Part shown: positions 41,195-49,244 of the stretch, one piece after another
Numbering within the stretch: position 1 is the first letter of the stretch
Layout: the number at the start of each line of letters is the position of its first letter
DNA from: ZC4RG17 sp036380875
GTDB lineage: Bacteria; Actinomycetota; Acidimicrobiia; Spongiisociales; ZC4RG35
Assembly: GCA_036380875.1 (NCBI GenBank)
Contig: DASVDX010000022.1
Coordinates: forward strand, 1-64,000
Length of the DNA: 64,000 bases
Direction of reading: 5' to 3'
Made by a program: the position numbers and the translations under genes
Notes under the pieces: generated by a model
Told to the model about the DNA's origin: nothing
The model's input: only the letters and a program-made list of their open reading frames with translations
Databases searched by the model: none

Positions 41195-42397
41195 ATGCGG
41201 CCCATCGAGCGAACACTCGCCGACGCTGGCCTCCCGCCTCTCGGCCGCACGGCCTGGGTCGAAGTCGACACCGACCAACTGACCGAAAACGCCCGGCGAC
41301 TGGCCGCCTTCGTCGCCCCCCTCCAACTGGGGGCGGTCGTGAAAGCCGACGGGTACGGCCACGGTCTGGAGGTGGCGGCCCGGTGCGCGGTGCGGGGCGG
41401 GGCGACATGGCTGTGCACCGCCACCCTCGAGGAGGCGGTGCGGCTGCGCCTCGACGGATACGAAGGCAGGGTGTTCGTCCTCTATCCGATCCCCGCTTCC
41501 CAGGCGGCCGTCGCCCGCCAACGGGACATCGACGTGTCGATCGGTTCCCTCGCCGACCTGCGGCGGATCGAGGAGGTCGAAGGCCTGGCGGTTCACATAG
41601 AAGTCGACACCGGCATGACCCGGGGAGGCTGCCGTCCCGACGCCTTCGATCGCCTCCTCGCCGCCGTCCACGGCTCGGCGGTACGGCTCGTCGGGGTGTG
41701 GACGCATCTCGCTTCGCCCGAGGATCCGGCCGTCACGGAGCGGCAACTCGACATCTTCCATGAGGTGACCGACCCCGTCCCGGCCGACGTCCTCCGCCAC
41801 ACCGCCGCCTCGGGAGGGATCCTCGCCGCCGACCTCGCCGGGCAGCACCTGGTCCGAGCCGGCCTCGTCTACTACGGCTACCACCCGGGGACCGCAGAGG
41901 GCCTGCCGGAAGGTGTGGCTCCGGCCCTCGAGATCAAGGCCCATCCGGTGCGGGTGGCGGATGTCGACGAGGGAACAGGGGTGGGCTACGCCTCCACGTG
42001 GGTGGCGGCTCGCCCGTCTCGCATCGCAACCGTCCCGATGGGGTACGCCGACGGGTGGGCGCGTGTCTTGTCCCCGGGATCGTCCGCCCTCGCCGGAGGT
42101 CGCCGTGTCCCCCTGGTGGGACGGATCTCCTCCGATGCCATCACCATCGATGTCACCGACGTGCCTGGAGTGGACGACGACACCGAAATCTGTTTGCTGG
42201 GCCGACAAGGCGGCGAATCCGTCACCGCCGACGAGATCGCCCGGCTCCGGGGATCGATTTCCTGGGAGGTGCTTCAGCAACTCGGAGCCCGGCTTCCACG
42301 GGTCTACATCGCCGGCGGGCAGGCCGTGGGCGTCCGACCCGAGTTCGCCCGCCAGGTCACCTACGCCGCTTCTGGCGCCCTCTCCTATCGAGTCTGA
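41195..42397 (+). CDS. Alanine racemase-family PLP enzyme
   Basis: 400 residues, fold III PLP enzyme. The PLP Lys is in VVKADGYGHG and the second-face Tyr is in GVGYASTW. Other features are HIEVDTGMTRGG and RAGLVYYGYHP (phosphate region). The conserved GRxxMDQ motif reads GRISSDAITIDV, a departure from housekeeping Alr. It begins 1 bp after the AroE-like stop. It could be a true Alr or a broad racemase for an amino acid in this locus; its operon position favours the latter. Confidence 0.87.
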   Translation: MRPIERTLADAGLPPLGRTAWVEVDTDQLTENARRLAAFVAPLQLGAVVKADGYGHGLEVAARCAVRGGATWLCTATLEEAVRLRLDGYEGRVFVLYPIPASQAAVARQRDIDVSIGSLADLRRIEEVEGLAVHIEVDTGMTRGGCRPDAFDRLLAAVHGSAVRLVGVWTHLASPEDPAVTERQLDIFHEVTDPVPADVLRHTAASGGILAADLAGQHLVRAGLVYYGYHPGTAEGLPEGVAPALEIKAHPVRVADVDEGTGVGYASTWVAARPSRIATVPMGYADGWARVLSPGSSALAGGRRVPLVGRISSDAITIDVTDVPGVDDDTEICLLGRQGGESVTADEIARLRGSISWEVLQQLGARLPRVYIAGGQAVGVRPEFARQVTYAASGALSYRV

Positions 42398-42440
42398 TGG
42401 GCGCTTGCTCGGCTCGGCGGATCTCCTTATCCTGGGTCGT

Positions 42441-42454
42441 GGATAACGGTTTCC
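42441..42454. promoter_or_regulatory. Putative LacI-family operator upstream of the DUF993 gene
   Basis: GGATAACGGTTTCC, CG-centred, 16 bp before the ATG. Its right half GGTTTCC equals that of the sites at 35964 and 50723. Confidence 0.6.
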
Positions 42455-42470
42455 ATCGGAAGGGGTAACC

Positions 42471-43637
42471 ATGGCGGCTCGGGTCAGGATTCCAACCGAA
42501 GACGGTTCGGCGATCGTCTACGAACTGGGCGAGCCGGTCGACTACCCCCGGCCGACGGCGCCCCTCACCAGTCGGCGCGCCTTTTCGGCGGTCCACGTCG
42601 TTGCCGACCCACTCGCCGAGAACAACGCCACCTCGGGAGCCAACATCGACTGGGACGCCACCTTGGCGTTCCGCCGCCACATCTGGTCGTGGGGCTTGTC
42701 CGTCGCCGATGCCATGGACACCGCCCAGCGGGGGATGGGGCTCGACTGGCCCGCCATCCAGGAACTTTGCCGCCGATCCGTCGCCGAGTCGAAGGCCGAG
42801 GGTGGTGACATCGCCTGTGGCATCAACACCGACCAGATCACCGAGCCGACTGCGTCGCTCGAGCAGATCATCGCCGCCTACCACGAGCAGTTGGACCTCG
42901 TCGAAGGGGAGGGCGGCCAGGCCGTGGTAATGGCCAGCCGCCATCTGGCCGCCGTCGCCCGGTCCCGGGAGGACTACGAGAGGGTGTACGCCGAGGTGCT
43001 GGCGGAGGCGCGCAGGCCGGTGATCATCCACTGGCTGGGCGACATGTTCGACCCGCTCCTCGCCGGGTACTGGGGCTCAGAGGACCTCGACGTCGCCGCC
43101 GAGGCCTTCTTGGACATCCTCGCCGCCAACCGGGAGAAGATCGACGGCGTGAAGATCTCGCTCCTCGACAAGGACCGCGAGATCGAGTTGCGCCGGAGGC
43201 TCCCCGAGGGCCTGCGCATGTACACCGGCGACGACTTCAACTACCCCGAGCTGATCCGCGGCGACGGGACCCACCACAGCGATGCCTTCCTCGGAGCATT
43301 CGACGTGATCGCTCCCGCTGCTTCGGCCGCGATCCAGGCGCTCGACGCCGGGGAGGAAGAGCAGTTCGAGAAGATCCTGGCGCCGACGGTGCCGCTGGCC
43401 CGCCACGTCTTCGCGGCGCCCACCTTCTACTACAAGACGGGCGTCGTGTTCCAGGCGTACCTCAACGGTCTCCAGGACCACTTCCGGATGGTCTATGGGC
43501 TGGAGAGCGCCCGCTCGGTGGTCCACCTCGCCCGCCAGTTCGTGCTCGCCGACCAGGCGGGGCTGCTCACCGACCCCGAGCTGGCGGCCCACCGCATGGC
43601 GCTGGTGCTCGAGCTCGCCGGATTCAGTCAGGACTGA
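42471..43637 (+). CDS. DUF993-family protein (aldolase/dihydrodipicolinate-synthase-like barrel)
   Basis: 388 residues. The sequence matches what I know as DUF993, proteins sometimes annotated as dihydrodipicolinate-synthase-related. Visible landmarks are HVVADPLAENNATSGANIDW, AMDTAQRGMGLDW, RPVIIHWLGDMFDPLLAGYW, KIDGVKISLLDKDREI and MYTGDDFNYPELI. The Lys in GVKISLLD is positioned like a Schiff-base Lys of a class I aldolase, but that is inference. The ATG follows AAGGGG. It has its own LacI-type site. Relatives often sit in sugar or cyclitol catabolic clusters, consistent with a C-C cleaving role here. Confidence 0.78.
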   Translation: MAARVRIPTEDGSAIVYELGEPVDYPRPTAPLTSRRAFSAVHVVADPLAENNATSGANIDWDATLAFRRHIWSWGLSVADAMDTAQRGMGLDWPAIQELCRRSVAESKAEGGDIACGINTDQITEPTASLEQIIAAYHEQLDLVEGEGGQAVVMASRHLAAVARSREDYERVYAEVLAEARRPVIIHWLGDMFDPLLAGYWGSEDLDVAAEAFLDILAANREKIDGVKISLLDKDREIELRRRLPEGLRMYTGDDFNYPELIRGDGTHHSDAFLGAFDVIAPAASAAIQALDAGEEEQFEKILAPTVPLARHVFAAPTFYYKTGVVFQAYLNGLQDHFRMVYGLESARSVVHLARQFVLADQAGLLTDPELAAHRMALVLELAGFSQD

Positions 43638-43647
43638 CAGCTTCTCG

Positions 43648-44379
43648 TCAGGCGAGAGCGTCGAGCAGCATCTTCAGGGCGGACAGGGCCAGCACGCCCA
43701 TGACGAGCCGGTTGAACACCGCCGGCGGGACACGGATCGCCAGCCGGGTGCCGAAGATCAGGACCGCGGTGGCGGCGACGGCGGCGACGATGCTGGCGAC
43801 GATGGTGTCGGGGGTGTACATCCCGGCGGCGACGAATCCAACACCTTGGACGAGAGCGAACACCTGGAAGAGGGTCGAGATCGTGAACACGAACGCCCGG
43901 GGCGACACACCGAGAGCGTGGATGTAGGAGGCGAGGACGACCGACGACAGGCCGGTGGCACCCTGGAGCACCCCTCCCGCCAAGCCCACCGGCACGGCGG
44001 CCCACCGGGCCGTTTTGGGCGAGAGCTTCAGGTCGGGTCGGCGCCACTGGACGAGGATGTAGGCGATCACCGTGACCGCCAGGATCACCCCAACGGTCGT
44101 CGTGTCGACGGTTGCCAATGCATAGACGCCGATAGGGGCCCCGATCGTCCCGGCGACGAGCATCGCCGGGAGGTTCTTTGCTTCCCGGGCGGCGTCTCGA
44201 TAGGCCCACATCAGGTAGGTGTTGGTGACGATCGTCGACAACGTGACGATCACCACGGCGTCCTGCGGACCGACGAACAGGGCGAGCACCGGGATGACGA
44301 TCGGCGGCAAGCCCATTCCCGTGATCGATTTGATCAGTGCGCCGATGAGGACGGCGACGCCGACGGCGAGGATCTCCAT
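43648..44379 (-). CDS. TauE/SafE-family sulfite/organic anion permease
   Basis: 243 residues with about eight hydrophobic segments and the repeated TauE features SITGMGLPPIVIPVLALF and GLAGGVLQGATGLSSVV. The family exports sulfite, sulfoacetate or other anions. The ATG at 44379 is chosen because an upstream in-frame extension is Ser/Arg-rich and not membrane-like. It converges on the DUF993 gene with 10 bp between stops and diverges from the LacI gene. With an LLM protein and a TauT-type importer nearby, a link to organosulfur use is possible but unproven. Confidence 0.86.
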   Translation of the reverse strand: MEILAVGVAVLIGALIKSITGMGLPPIVIPVLALFVGPQDAVVIVTLSTIVTNTYLMWAYRDAAREAKNLPAMLVAGTIGAPIGVYALATVDTTTVGVILAVTVIAYILVQWRRPDLKLSPKTARWAAVPVGLAGGVLQGATGLSSVVLASYIHALGVSPRAFVFTISTLFQVFALVQGVGFVAAGMYTPDTIVASIVAAVAATAVLIFGTRLAIRVPPAVFNRLVMGVLALSALKMLLDALA

Positions 44380-44712
44380 CACAGCGTCACCCGGCCATTC
44401 GATGCAGGCCGAGCCCGCGAGACTCCCGCCACGAACGTGTCGCGACGTCGAGGCGGGTGGACTCCTCGCCAGGCGGCTCGTACTCCGGCTTCTCGAGGAA
44501 GCACATATCCGCTCCATTCATGACAACGCAGATCGATGGCTCGGCCACCGGAAGATCTTCGAGCCAAGAGACTCGTACCGGCTCGGAGGGGGATGCAAAT
44601 TCGACGCCCCGTCCCTTCCTGGTCGCCTCGTTGGGGGATCGATCGCTCTGATCGCCGACGAAAGTCGAGCTCTTTCCGGACAGCGAAGCCCCGGCGGATT
44701 AGGGTCCTGGGC
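44380..44712. other. Intergenic region without a recognisable gene
   Basis: 333 bp between the divergent TauE/SafE and LacI genes. The open frames through it are compositionally poor and continue the neighbours' frames. A tRNA-like TTCGA segment near 44610 lacks a T-stem. The only structure I see is the imperfect inverted repeat GAAAG...CTTTC at 44660-44676, close to the LacI start, which might be an operator. It presumably holds two divergent promoters. Confidence 0.5.
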
Positions 44713-45768
44713 GTGACTTCCACAGCCCGCGACGCCAAGAACGACGGAATCAAGATCGCCTCGCTCCGGGACGTCGCCCGCACCGCAGGAGTCTCCGTGT
44801 CCACGGCCTCCCGGGTTCTGTCCGGGTCGTCCCACCCGGTGAGCGAACCGACCCGACGACGTGTCCTCGAAGCGGCCGAGCGGCTCGGCTTCGAACCCAA
44901 CCGGCTCGCCCGGGCCCTCGCCACCGCCCGGTCACGCACGATCGGTGTCGTCGTCCACGACGTCTCCGACCCGTACTACGCCGAGATCGTGCGCGGCTTG
45001 GAGGACGCCGCCGGGAGCCGGGACCATGCGCTCTTCGTCTCCAGCTCCGACCGCGACGTCGACAAGGAACTGGCGGTGATGAGGGCATTCGTCGCCAACC
45101 AGGTCGATGCGATCGTGCTGGTCGCTTCGGCCATCGACGACCCCCGCTACCTGGCGGAGGCTACGGCCATCCTCGACCGGTTCCGGGCGCTCGGCGGGGT
45201 GGTCGTGACGTTGTCGGAGCATGGGTACACCGCACCCCGGGTCGGGTACGGGAATCGAGAGGGCACGCAGCTGCTCGTCACCCACCTGCTCGATCTGGGC
45301 CACACCCGCATCGGCTACATCACCGGGCCGCCCTATTTGATGGTCACGAAGGCGCGCCGCAGCGGATACGAGACGGCCATGACCGAGCGGGGCCTGCGAG
45401 TCGATCCGGAACTGGTCATCGCCGGGGACTTCACGATCGAAGGCGGTGCGAGAGCGGCCGAGAAGCTGATGGCGGCGAATCCGACCGCCATCGTGGCCGC
45501 CAACGACATGATGGCGATCGGGGCGATCAGGTACCTGCTCGACCAAGGGAGCCGGGTCCCGGACGAGGTGTCGGTGGCAGGGTTCGACGACATCGAGTTC
45601 GCCGCTTACGCCGCGGTACCCCTCACCACCGTCCACGTGCCTCTGGGCGAGCTCGGACAGGTCGGGGGCCGGCTCGTGCTGGACCTCCTCGAAGGGAACC
45701 CGCCGGAGCAGTGGCCGCGGATCGACTTCCAATTGGTGATCCGCGAGTCGACCGCGCCGCCCCGGTGA
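44713..45768 (+). CDS. LacI-family transcriptional regulator
   Basis: 351 residues. The HTH is VSVSTASRVLSG, the hinge is NRLARALATA and the sensor domain ends SVAGFDDIEFAAYAAVPLTTV. The GTG at 44713 is chosen because it gives a normal short lead before LRDVARTAG; the upstream extension is Arg-rich. It is a close paralogue of the regulator at 6708-7754. It lies between the TauE/SafE gene (divergent) and the Liv importer (convergent, 16 bp between stops), so its targets are not obvious from position. It could be one of the proteins binding the CG-centred sites across the window. Confidence 0.92.
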   Translation: MTSTARDAKNDGIKIASLRDVARTAGVSVSTASRVLSGSSHPVSEPTRRRVLEAAERLGFEPNRLARALATARSRTIGVVVHDVSDPYYAEIVRGLEDAAGSRDHALFVSSSDRDVDKELAVMRAFVANQVDAIVLVASAIDDPRYLAEATAILDRFRALGGVVVTLSEHGYTAPRVGYGNREGTQLLVTHLLDLGHTRIGYITGPPYLMVTKARRSGYETAMTERGLRVDPELVIAGDFTIEGGARAAEKLMAANPTAIVAANDMMAIGAIRYLLDQGSRVPDEVSVAGFDDIEFAAYAAVPLTTVHVPLGELGQVGGRLVLDLLEGNPPEQWPRIDFQLVIRESTAPPR

Positions 45769-45784
45769 GAATCCCGGGCCGCCC

Positions 45785-46804
45785 CTAATCCCAGTCGAGC
45801 CAGGCCGGGAGCCGGTTGCGTTCGCGCAGGGTGCCGACGATCCCCAGCGGGAAGAACAGGAGCGTGACGACGAGGAGCAGGCCGGTCACGGCCAGGTTGA
45901 GCTCGGTCTGACCGAGGAGGGACACCGATGCCTCGTCGATGGCGATGATCAGGACGGCGCCGATGACAGGCCCCGCCACCGTGCCCCGGCCGCCGACGAT
46001 CGACATCAGCACCATCCGGGCGGCCACGGAGATGATGAGGAAGATCACCGGGCGCAGGTACGACAGGTTGTAGCCCCACAGCGCTCCCACCACACCGGGG
46101 AAGAAGGCGCTGATCGAGAAGGCCATGACCTTGTACAGGCGGGTGTTGATGCCGGCCATCTCCGCCTTCACCTCGTCGGAGGCGATGGCGCGCAACGCCA
46201 GCCCGAACTTCGAATGCTGCACCCGATGACCGAGGATCACCGCACCGACCGCCGCCACCAGCATGGCGTAGTAGAACGGCACCTTCAGCCAGGACGGGTC
46301 GAACCCGGGCAAGGGGAGGCTGAGGCCGTTGGATCCGCCGAGATAACTCCAGTTGTCCATGAGAAGCGACACGACGAGCAGCAAAGCCACGGTTGAGATG
46401 ATGAAGGACGTGCCGTGCGCCCGGTAGGTGATCAGGCCGGCCACGAGGCCGAGGGCCATGGCCACCAGACCCGCCAGCGGGGCGGTGGCGAACGGAGACC
46501 AGCCGAGCTCGAGGAGGAGCATGCCGGCTACGTATCCGCCTACGGCGAAGAACACGTTGTGCCCGAGCGAGATGTAGCCCGTGTAGCCGCCGAGGATGTT
46601 CCAGCTCGAGGCCAGGGCGATCCACATCAGCGCGATCATTCCGAGCTGGAGCACGTAGTTGTACGAGCCGAGGAAGCGGGCGAAGGGCAAGGCGATCGCG
46701 AGTGCCAGCACGGCTCCCAGCACCCACCACCGGCTGGGCCGCGGGATGTGCTCCTCTGTGGCGGCGGGAGCGCTGGCTTCGTCGACAGTGCGGACGTCTG
46801 TCAT
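45785..46804 (-). CDS. livM: Branched-chain amino acid-type ABC transporter permease LivM
   Basis: About 339 residues with a long hydrophobic series and the LivM hallmarks NILGGYTGYISLGHNVFFAV, SKFGLALRAIASDEVKAEMAG, and GGRGTVAGPVIGAVLI near the end. The ATG at 46804 overlaps the LivH stop by one base; a GTG three bases upstream is an alternative. It is the last gene of the operon binding protein-livG-livF-livH-livM. The symbol reflects family; the ligand may not be an amino acid. Confidence 0.9.
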   Translation of the reverse strand: MTDVRTVDEASAPAATEEHIPRPSRWWVLGAVLALAIALPFARFLGSYNYVLQLGMIALMWIALASSWNILGGYTGYISLGHNVFFAVGGYVAGMLLLELGWSPFATAPLAGLVAMALGLVAGLITYRAHGTSFIISTVALLLVVSLLMDNWSYLGGSNGLSLPLPGFDPSWLKVPFYYAMLVAAVGAVILGHRVQHSKFGLALRAIASDEVKAEMAGINTRLYKVMAFSISAFFPGVVGALWGYNLSYLRPVIFLIISVAARMVLMSIVGGRGTVAGPVIGAVLIIAIDEASVSLLGQTELNLAVTGLLLVVTLLFFPLGIVGTLRERNRLPAWLDWD

Positions 46805-47679
46805 CACGCTCTCGCTTTCTTGCCGAACAGGCCTTCAGGCTTGACCATCAAGACCACGAACAGGGCGCCGAAGAAGGTGATCGGGGCCCACACCGCACCC
46901 ACGTGGGTGCTGACGAACGACGAGATGACGGCCAGGCCCAGGGCGCCGATGACCGCACCCTTCAGGCTGCCCATTCCTCCCAGGACCACGAGCGCCAAGA
47001 GGATGGCGATCCACTGCCAGTGGCGGGAGGGATAGAAGGGGAAGATGAAGCTGATCAGGGCACCCGCCGCCCCGGCCAGAGCCATCCCGAGCCCGAACGC
47101 CACCGTCGAGACTCGCCGCACGTCCACTCCGACGAGCTGGGCGGCGTCGCGGTTCTGCATCGTCGCCCGCACGCCGTAGCCCGTCCGGGTGTACTTGAGG
47201 AACGCCCACAGGGCGACGAGGAACACGATGCTGGTGATGGCGGCGTAGAACTGGGCGGTGGGGACGTACAGATCGCCCAACAGGATGGCGTCCTGGGCGT
47301 AGGACGGTTTCGTCTGGCGGAAGATGCCGGTGAAGAAATGGGACATCACGCCTTCGGCGATGAAGGCGAATCCGAACGTCATCAGCACCGTCATCTCGGT
47401 GAAGCGCGGGGAGCCCTCGATCCGAGGGAAGACCAGCCGGTACAGCACCATTCCGAACACGAAGAACACCGGCACGGTGATGACGAGCGATACCAGCGGG
47501 TCGATCCCCAGCCCTTCCCACAGGAAGAAGCTCAGGAACGACGCCAGGACGATGAAGGCGGCGTGAGCCAGGTTGACGACCCGCATGACACCGAACAGGA
47601 GCGTGAGACCCGACGCCATCAGGGCGTAGACGCCTCCCAGCAGGAGACCGAGGATGAGGACCTGGATGGAGTTGGTCAT
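46804..47679 (-). CDS. livH: Branched-chain amino acid-type ABC transporter permease LivH
   Basis: 291 residues. Typical features are LILGLLLGGVYALMASGLTL at the N-terminus, GVMRVVNLAHAAFIVL, RTGYGVRATMQNRDAAQLVG and GGMGSLKGAVIGALGL. The ATG at 47679 overlaps the livF stop (ATGA). A 551-residue reading in the same frame runs into livF and is not real. It pairs with LivM to form the channel. Confidence 0.92.
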   Translation of the reverse strand: MTNSIQVLILGLLLGGVYALMASGLTLLFGVMRVVNLAHAAFIVLASFLSFFLWEGLGIDPLVSLVITVPVFFVFGMVLYRLVFPRIEGSPRFTEMTVLMTFGFAFIAEGVMSHFFTGIFRQTKPSYAQDAILLGDLYVPTAQFYAAITSIVFLVALWAFLKYTRTGYGVRATMQNRDAAQLVGVDVRRVSTVAFGLGMALAGAAGALISFIFPFYPSRHWQWIAILLALVVLGGMGSLKGAVIGALGLAVISSFVSTHVGAVWAPITFFGALFVVLMVKPEGLFGKKARA

Positions 47680-48428
47680 GACGTCTCCTCCGACTCCTTG
47701 GCGGCTTCGGCCAGTGACCCGAGGTACAGGTCGCGGATCCGTGGGTCGTCGAGGATCTCGTCGGCGGAGCCTTCGAATCGGCACGTGCCCAGGTCGAGGA
47801 CGAAGGCCCAGTCGGCAACGTCGAGGCCTTTCTTCACGTTCTGCTCGATCAGAAGCACGGTGATGCCCATCTCGCTCGTGAGCGACCGGATGATGTCGAA
47901 GATCTGGCTGGAGACCTGGGGGGCGAGGCCGAGGCTGGGCTCGTCGATCATCATCAGCCGCGGCTGGATCATGAGAGCGCGTGCCATGACGAGCATCTGT
48001 TGTTCGCCGCCCGACATCGTCTGGGCGAGCTGGGACGCGCGCTCGGCGAGCCGGGGGAACCGGTCCATGAGCTCGTCCACCCGCTGTTCGACCAGCTTCC
48101 TGTCGCGGAGCAGGAATCCGCCCATCACCAGGTTCTCGCGGACCGTCATCTGCGGGAAGATCGTGCGGTCTTGGGGGACGAAACACACCCCGGCGGCGAG
48201 CACCTGGTCGGGTCGTCGTCCGGCGATGCTCTGGCCGTCGAAGACGATGCCGCCGTCGCGGGGCGTGAGCAGCCCGGCGATTGTCTTCAGGAGGGTCGAC
48301 TTGCCGGCGCCGTTGGGGCCGATGATGCAGTACGTGCGGCCCTCTTCGACGTCTATCGAGATGTCGGTGAGGATGTCGGGGCCGGCCCCGTACCCGGCGC
48401 GGACGTTGCGGACTTCGAGCAGCGCCAT
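47676..48428 (-). CDS. livF: Branched-chain amino acid-type ABC transporter ATPase LivF
   Basis: 250-residue ABC ATPase: Walker A GPNGAGKSTLLKTI, signature MSGGEQQMLVMARAL, Walker B LMMIDEPSLGLAP, H-loop region VLLIEQNVKKGLDVAD. The EQNV in place of His is the usual LivF form. It starts at an ATG overlapping the livG stop by one base and overlaps livH by 4 bp. Confidence 0.94.
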   Translation of the reverse strand: MALLEVRNVRAGYGAGPDILTDISIDVEEGRTYCIIGPNGAGKSTLLKTIAGLLTPRDGGIVFDGQSIAGRRPDQVLAAGVCFVPQDRTIFPQMTVRENLVMGGFLLRDRKLVEQRVDELMDRFPRLAERASQLAQTMSGGEQQMLVMARALMIQPRLMMIDEPSLGLAPQVSSQIFDIIRSLTSEMGITVLLIEQNVKKGLDVADWAFVLDLGTCRFEGSADEILDDPRIRDLYLGSLAEAAKESEETS

Positions 48429-49162
48429 CAGACGTCCCCCAGATAGGCGTCGAGGACACGCTGGTCTTCTCGCACTTCGGCGGGGCTGCCCTGGAGGATG
48501 ACCTGGCCGTGCGCCATCACGATGATCGAATGGCTCAGGCGCATGACCACGTCCATGTTGTGCTCGACGATCAGGAACGTCGTGCCTTGGCGATTGATCT
48601 CCTCGATCCGGTCCATGATCCGCTCGAGGAGAGCGGGGTTCACGCCGCCGGCGGGCTCGTCGAGAAGCACGAGCCGCGGGTCGGTCATCAGGACCGATGC
48701 GAACTCCAAGAGCTTTCGCTGGCCGTAGGAGAGGCGCTTGGCCGGCTGGTGGGCGAGGCGATCGATGCCCACGAAGCGCAGCAGGTCCATCGCCTTCTCC
48801 CGCTCGGCAGGGTCGATCCTCTTGCCGAGCAGCGCCTTGAGGCTGTTGGGGACCCGGGAGATGACCATGTTCTCGAGGACGGTCATGTCTCCGAGTTCCC
48901 GGGTGATCTGAAACGTGCGGCCGATGCCGGCCTTGTTGATCACATGGGACATCAGCCCGGTGATGTCCTGCCCGTCGAACGTGATTCGGCCGCTGTCCGG
49001 CACCACTACTCCGCAGATCGTGTCGAATGCGGTTGTCTTGCCGGCGCCATTGGGGCCGATGAGGGCGGTGATGGTGCCTTCTTCCACGTCGAAGGAAGCG
49101 TGATTGACGGCGACGATCCCGCCGTAGGACTTCACAACGTCGCGGACTTCGAGAAGGGCCAT
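48428..49162 (-). CDS. livG: Branched-chain amino acid-type ABC transporter ATPase LivG
   Basis: 244-residue ABC ATPase: Walker A GPNGAGKTTAFDTI, IGRTFQITRELGDMTVLENM after the Q-loop (LivG-typical GRTFQ), signature LSYGQRKLLEFASVL, Walker B LVLLDEPAGGVNP and IVEHNMDVVMRL. It is the first transport-machinery gene after the binding protein, from which it is separated by 82 bp with a hairpin. Confidence 0.94.
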   Translation of the reverse strand: MALLEVRDVVKSYGGIVAVNHASFDVEEGTITALIGPNGAGKTTAFDTICGVVVPDSGRITFDGQDITGLMSHVINKAGIGRTFQITRELGDMTVLENMVISRVPNSLKALLGKRIDPAEREKAMDLLRFVGIDRLAHQPAKRLSYGQRKLLEFASVLMTDPRLVLLDEPAGGVNPALLERIMDRIEEINRQGTTFLIVEHNMDVVMRLSHSIIVMAHGQVILQGSPAEVREDQRVLDAYLGDV

Positions 49163-49203
49163 CAGGTGGGGGTCTTAGGGAGTCGGGCCATCTTATGGGA
49201 GGT

Positions 49204-49230
49204 GGGGGGACCTGGCTGGCGGGTCCCCCC
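49204..49230 (-). terminator. Intercistronic hairpin after the Liv-type binding-protein gene
   Basis: A perfect 9-bp stem GGGGGGACC/GGTCCCCCC with a 9-base loop, between the binding-protein stop and livG. There is no T-run. The position mirrors the hairpin at 33390-33417 and suggests the same differential-expression role. Confidence 0.65.
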
Positions 49231-49244
49231 ATTCATCTGAGTCT

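Noticed and set aside
44560..44640. tRNA-like TTCGA segment in the intergenic region
   Set aside because: No matching T-stem, acceptor stem or anticodon arm could be paired on either strand.
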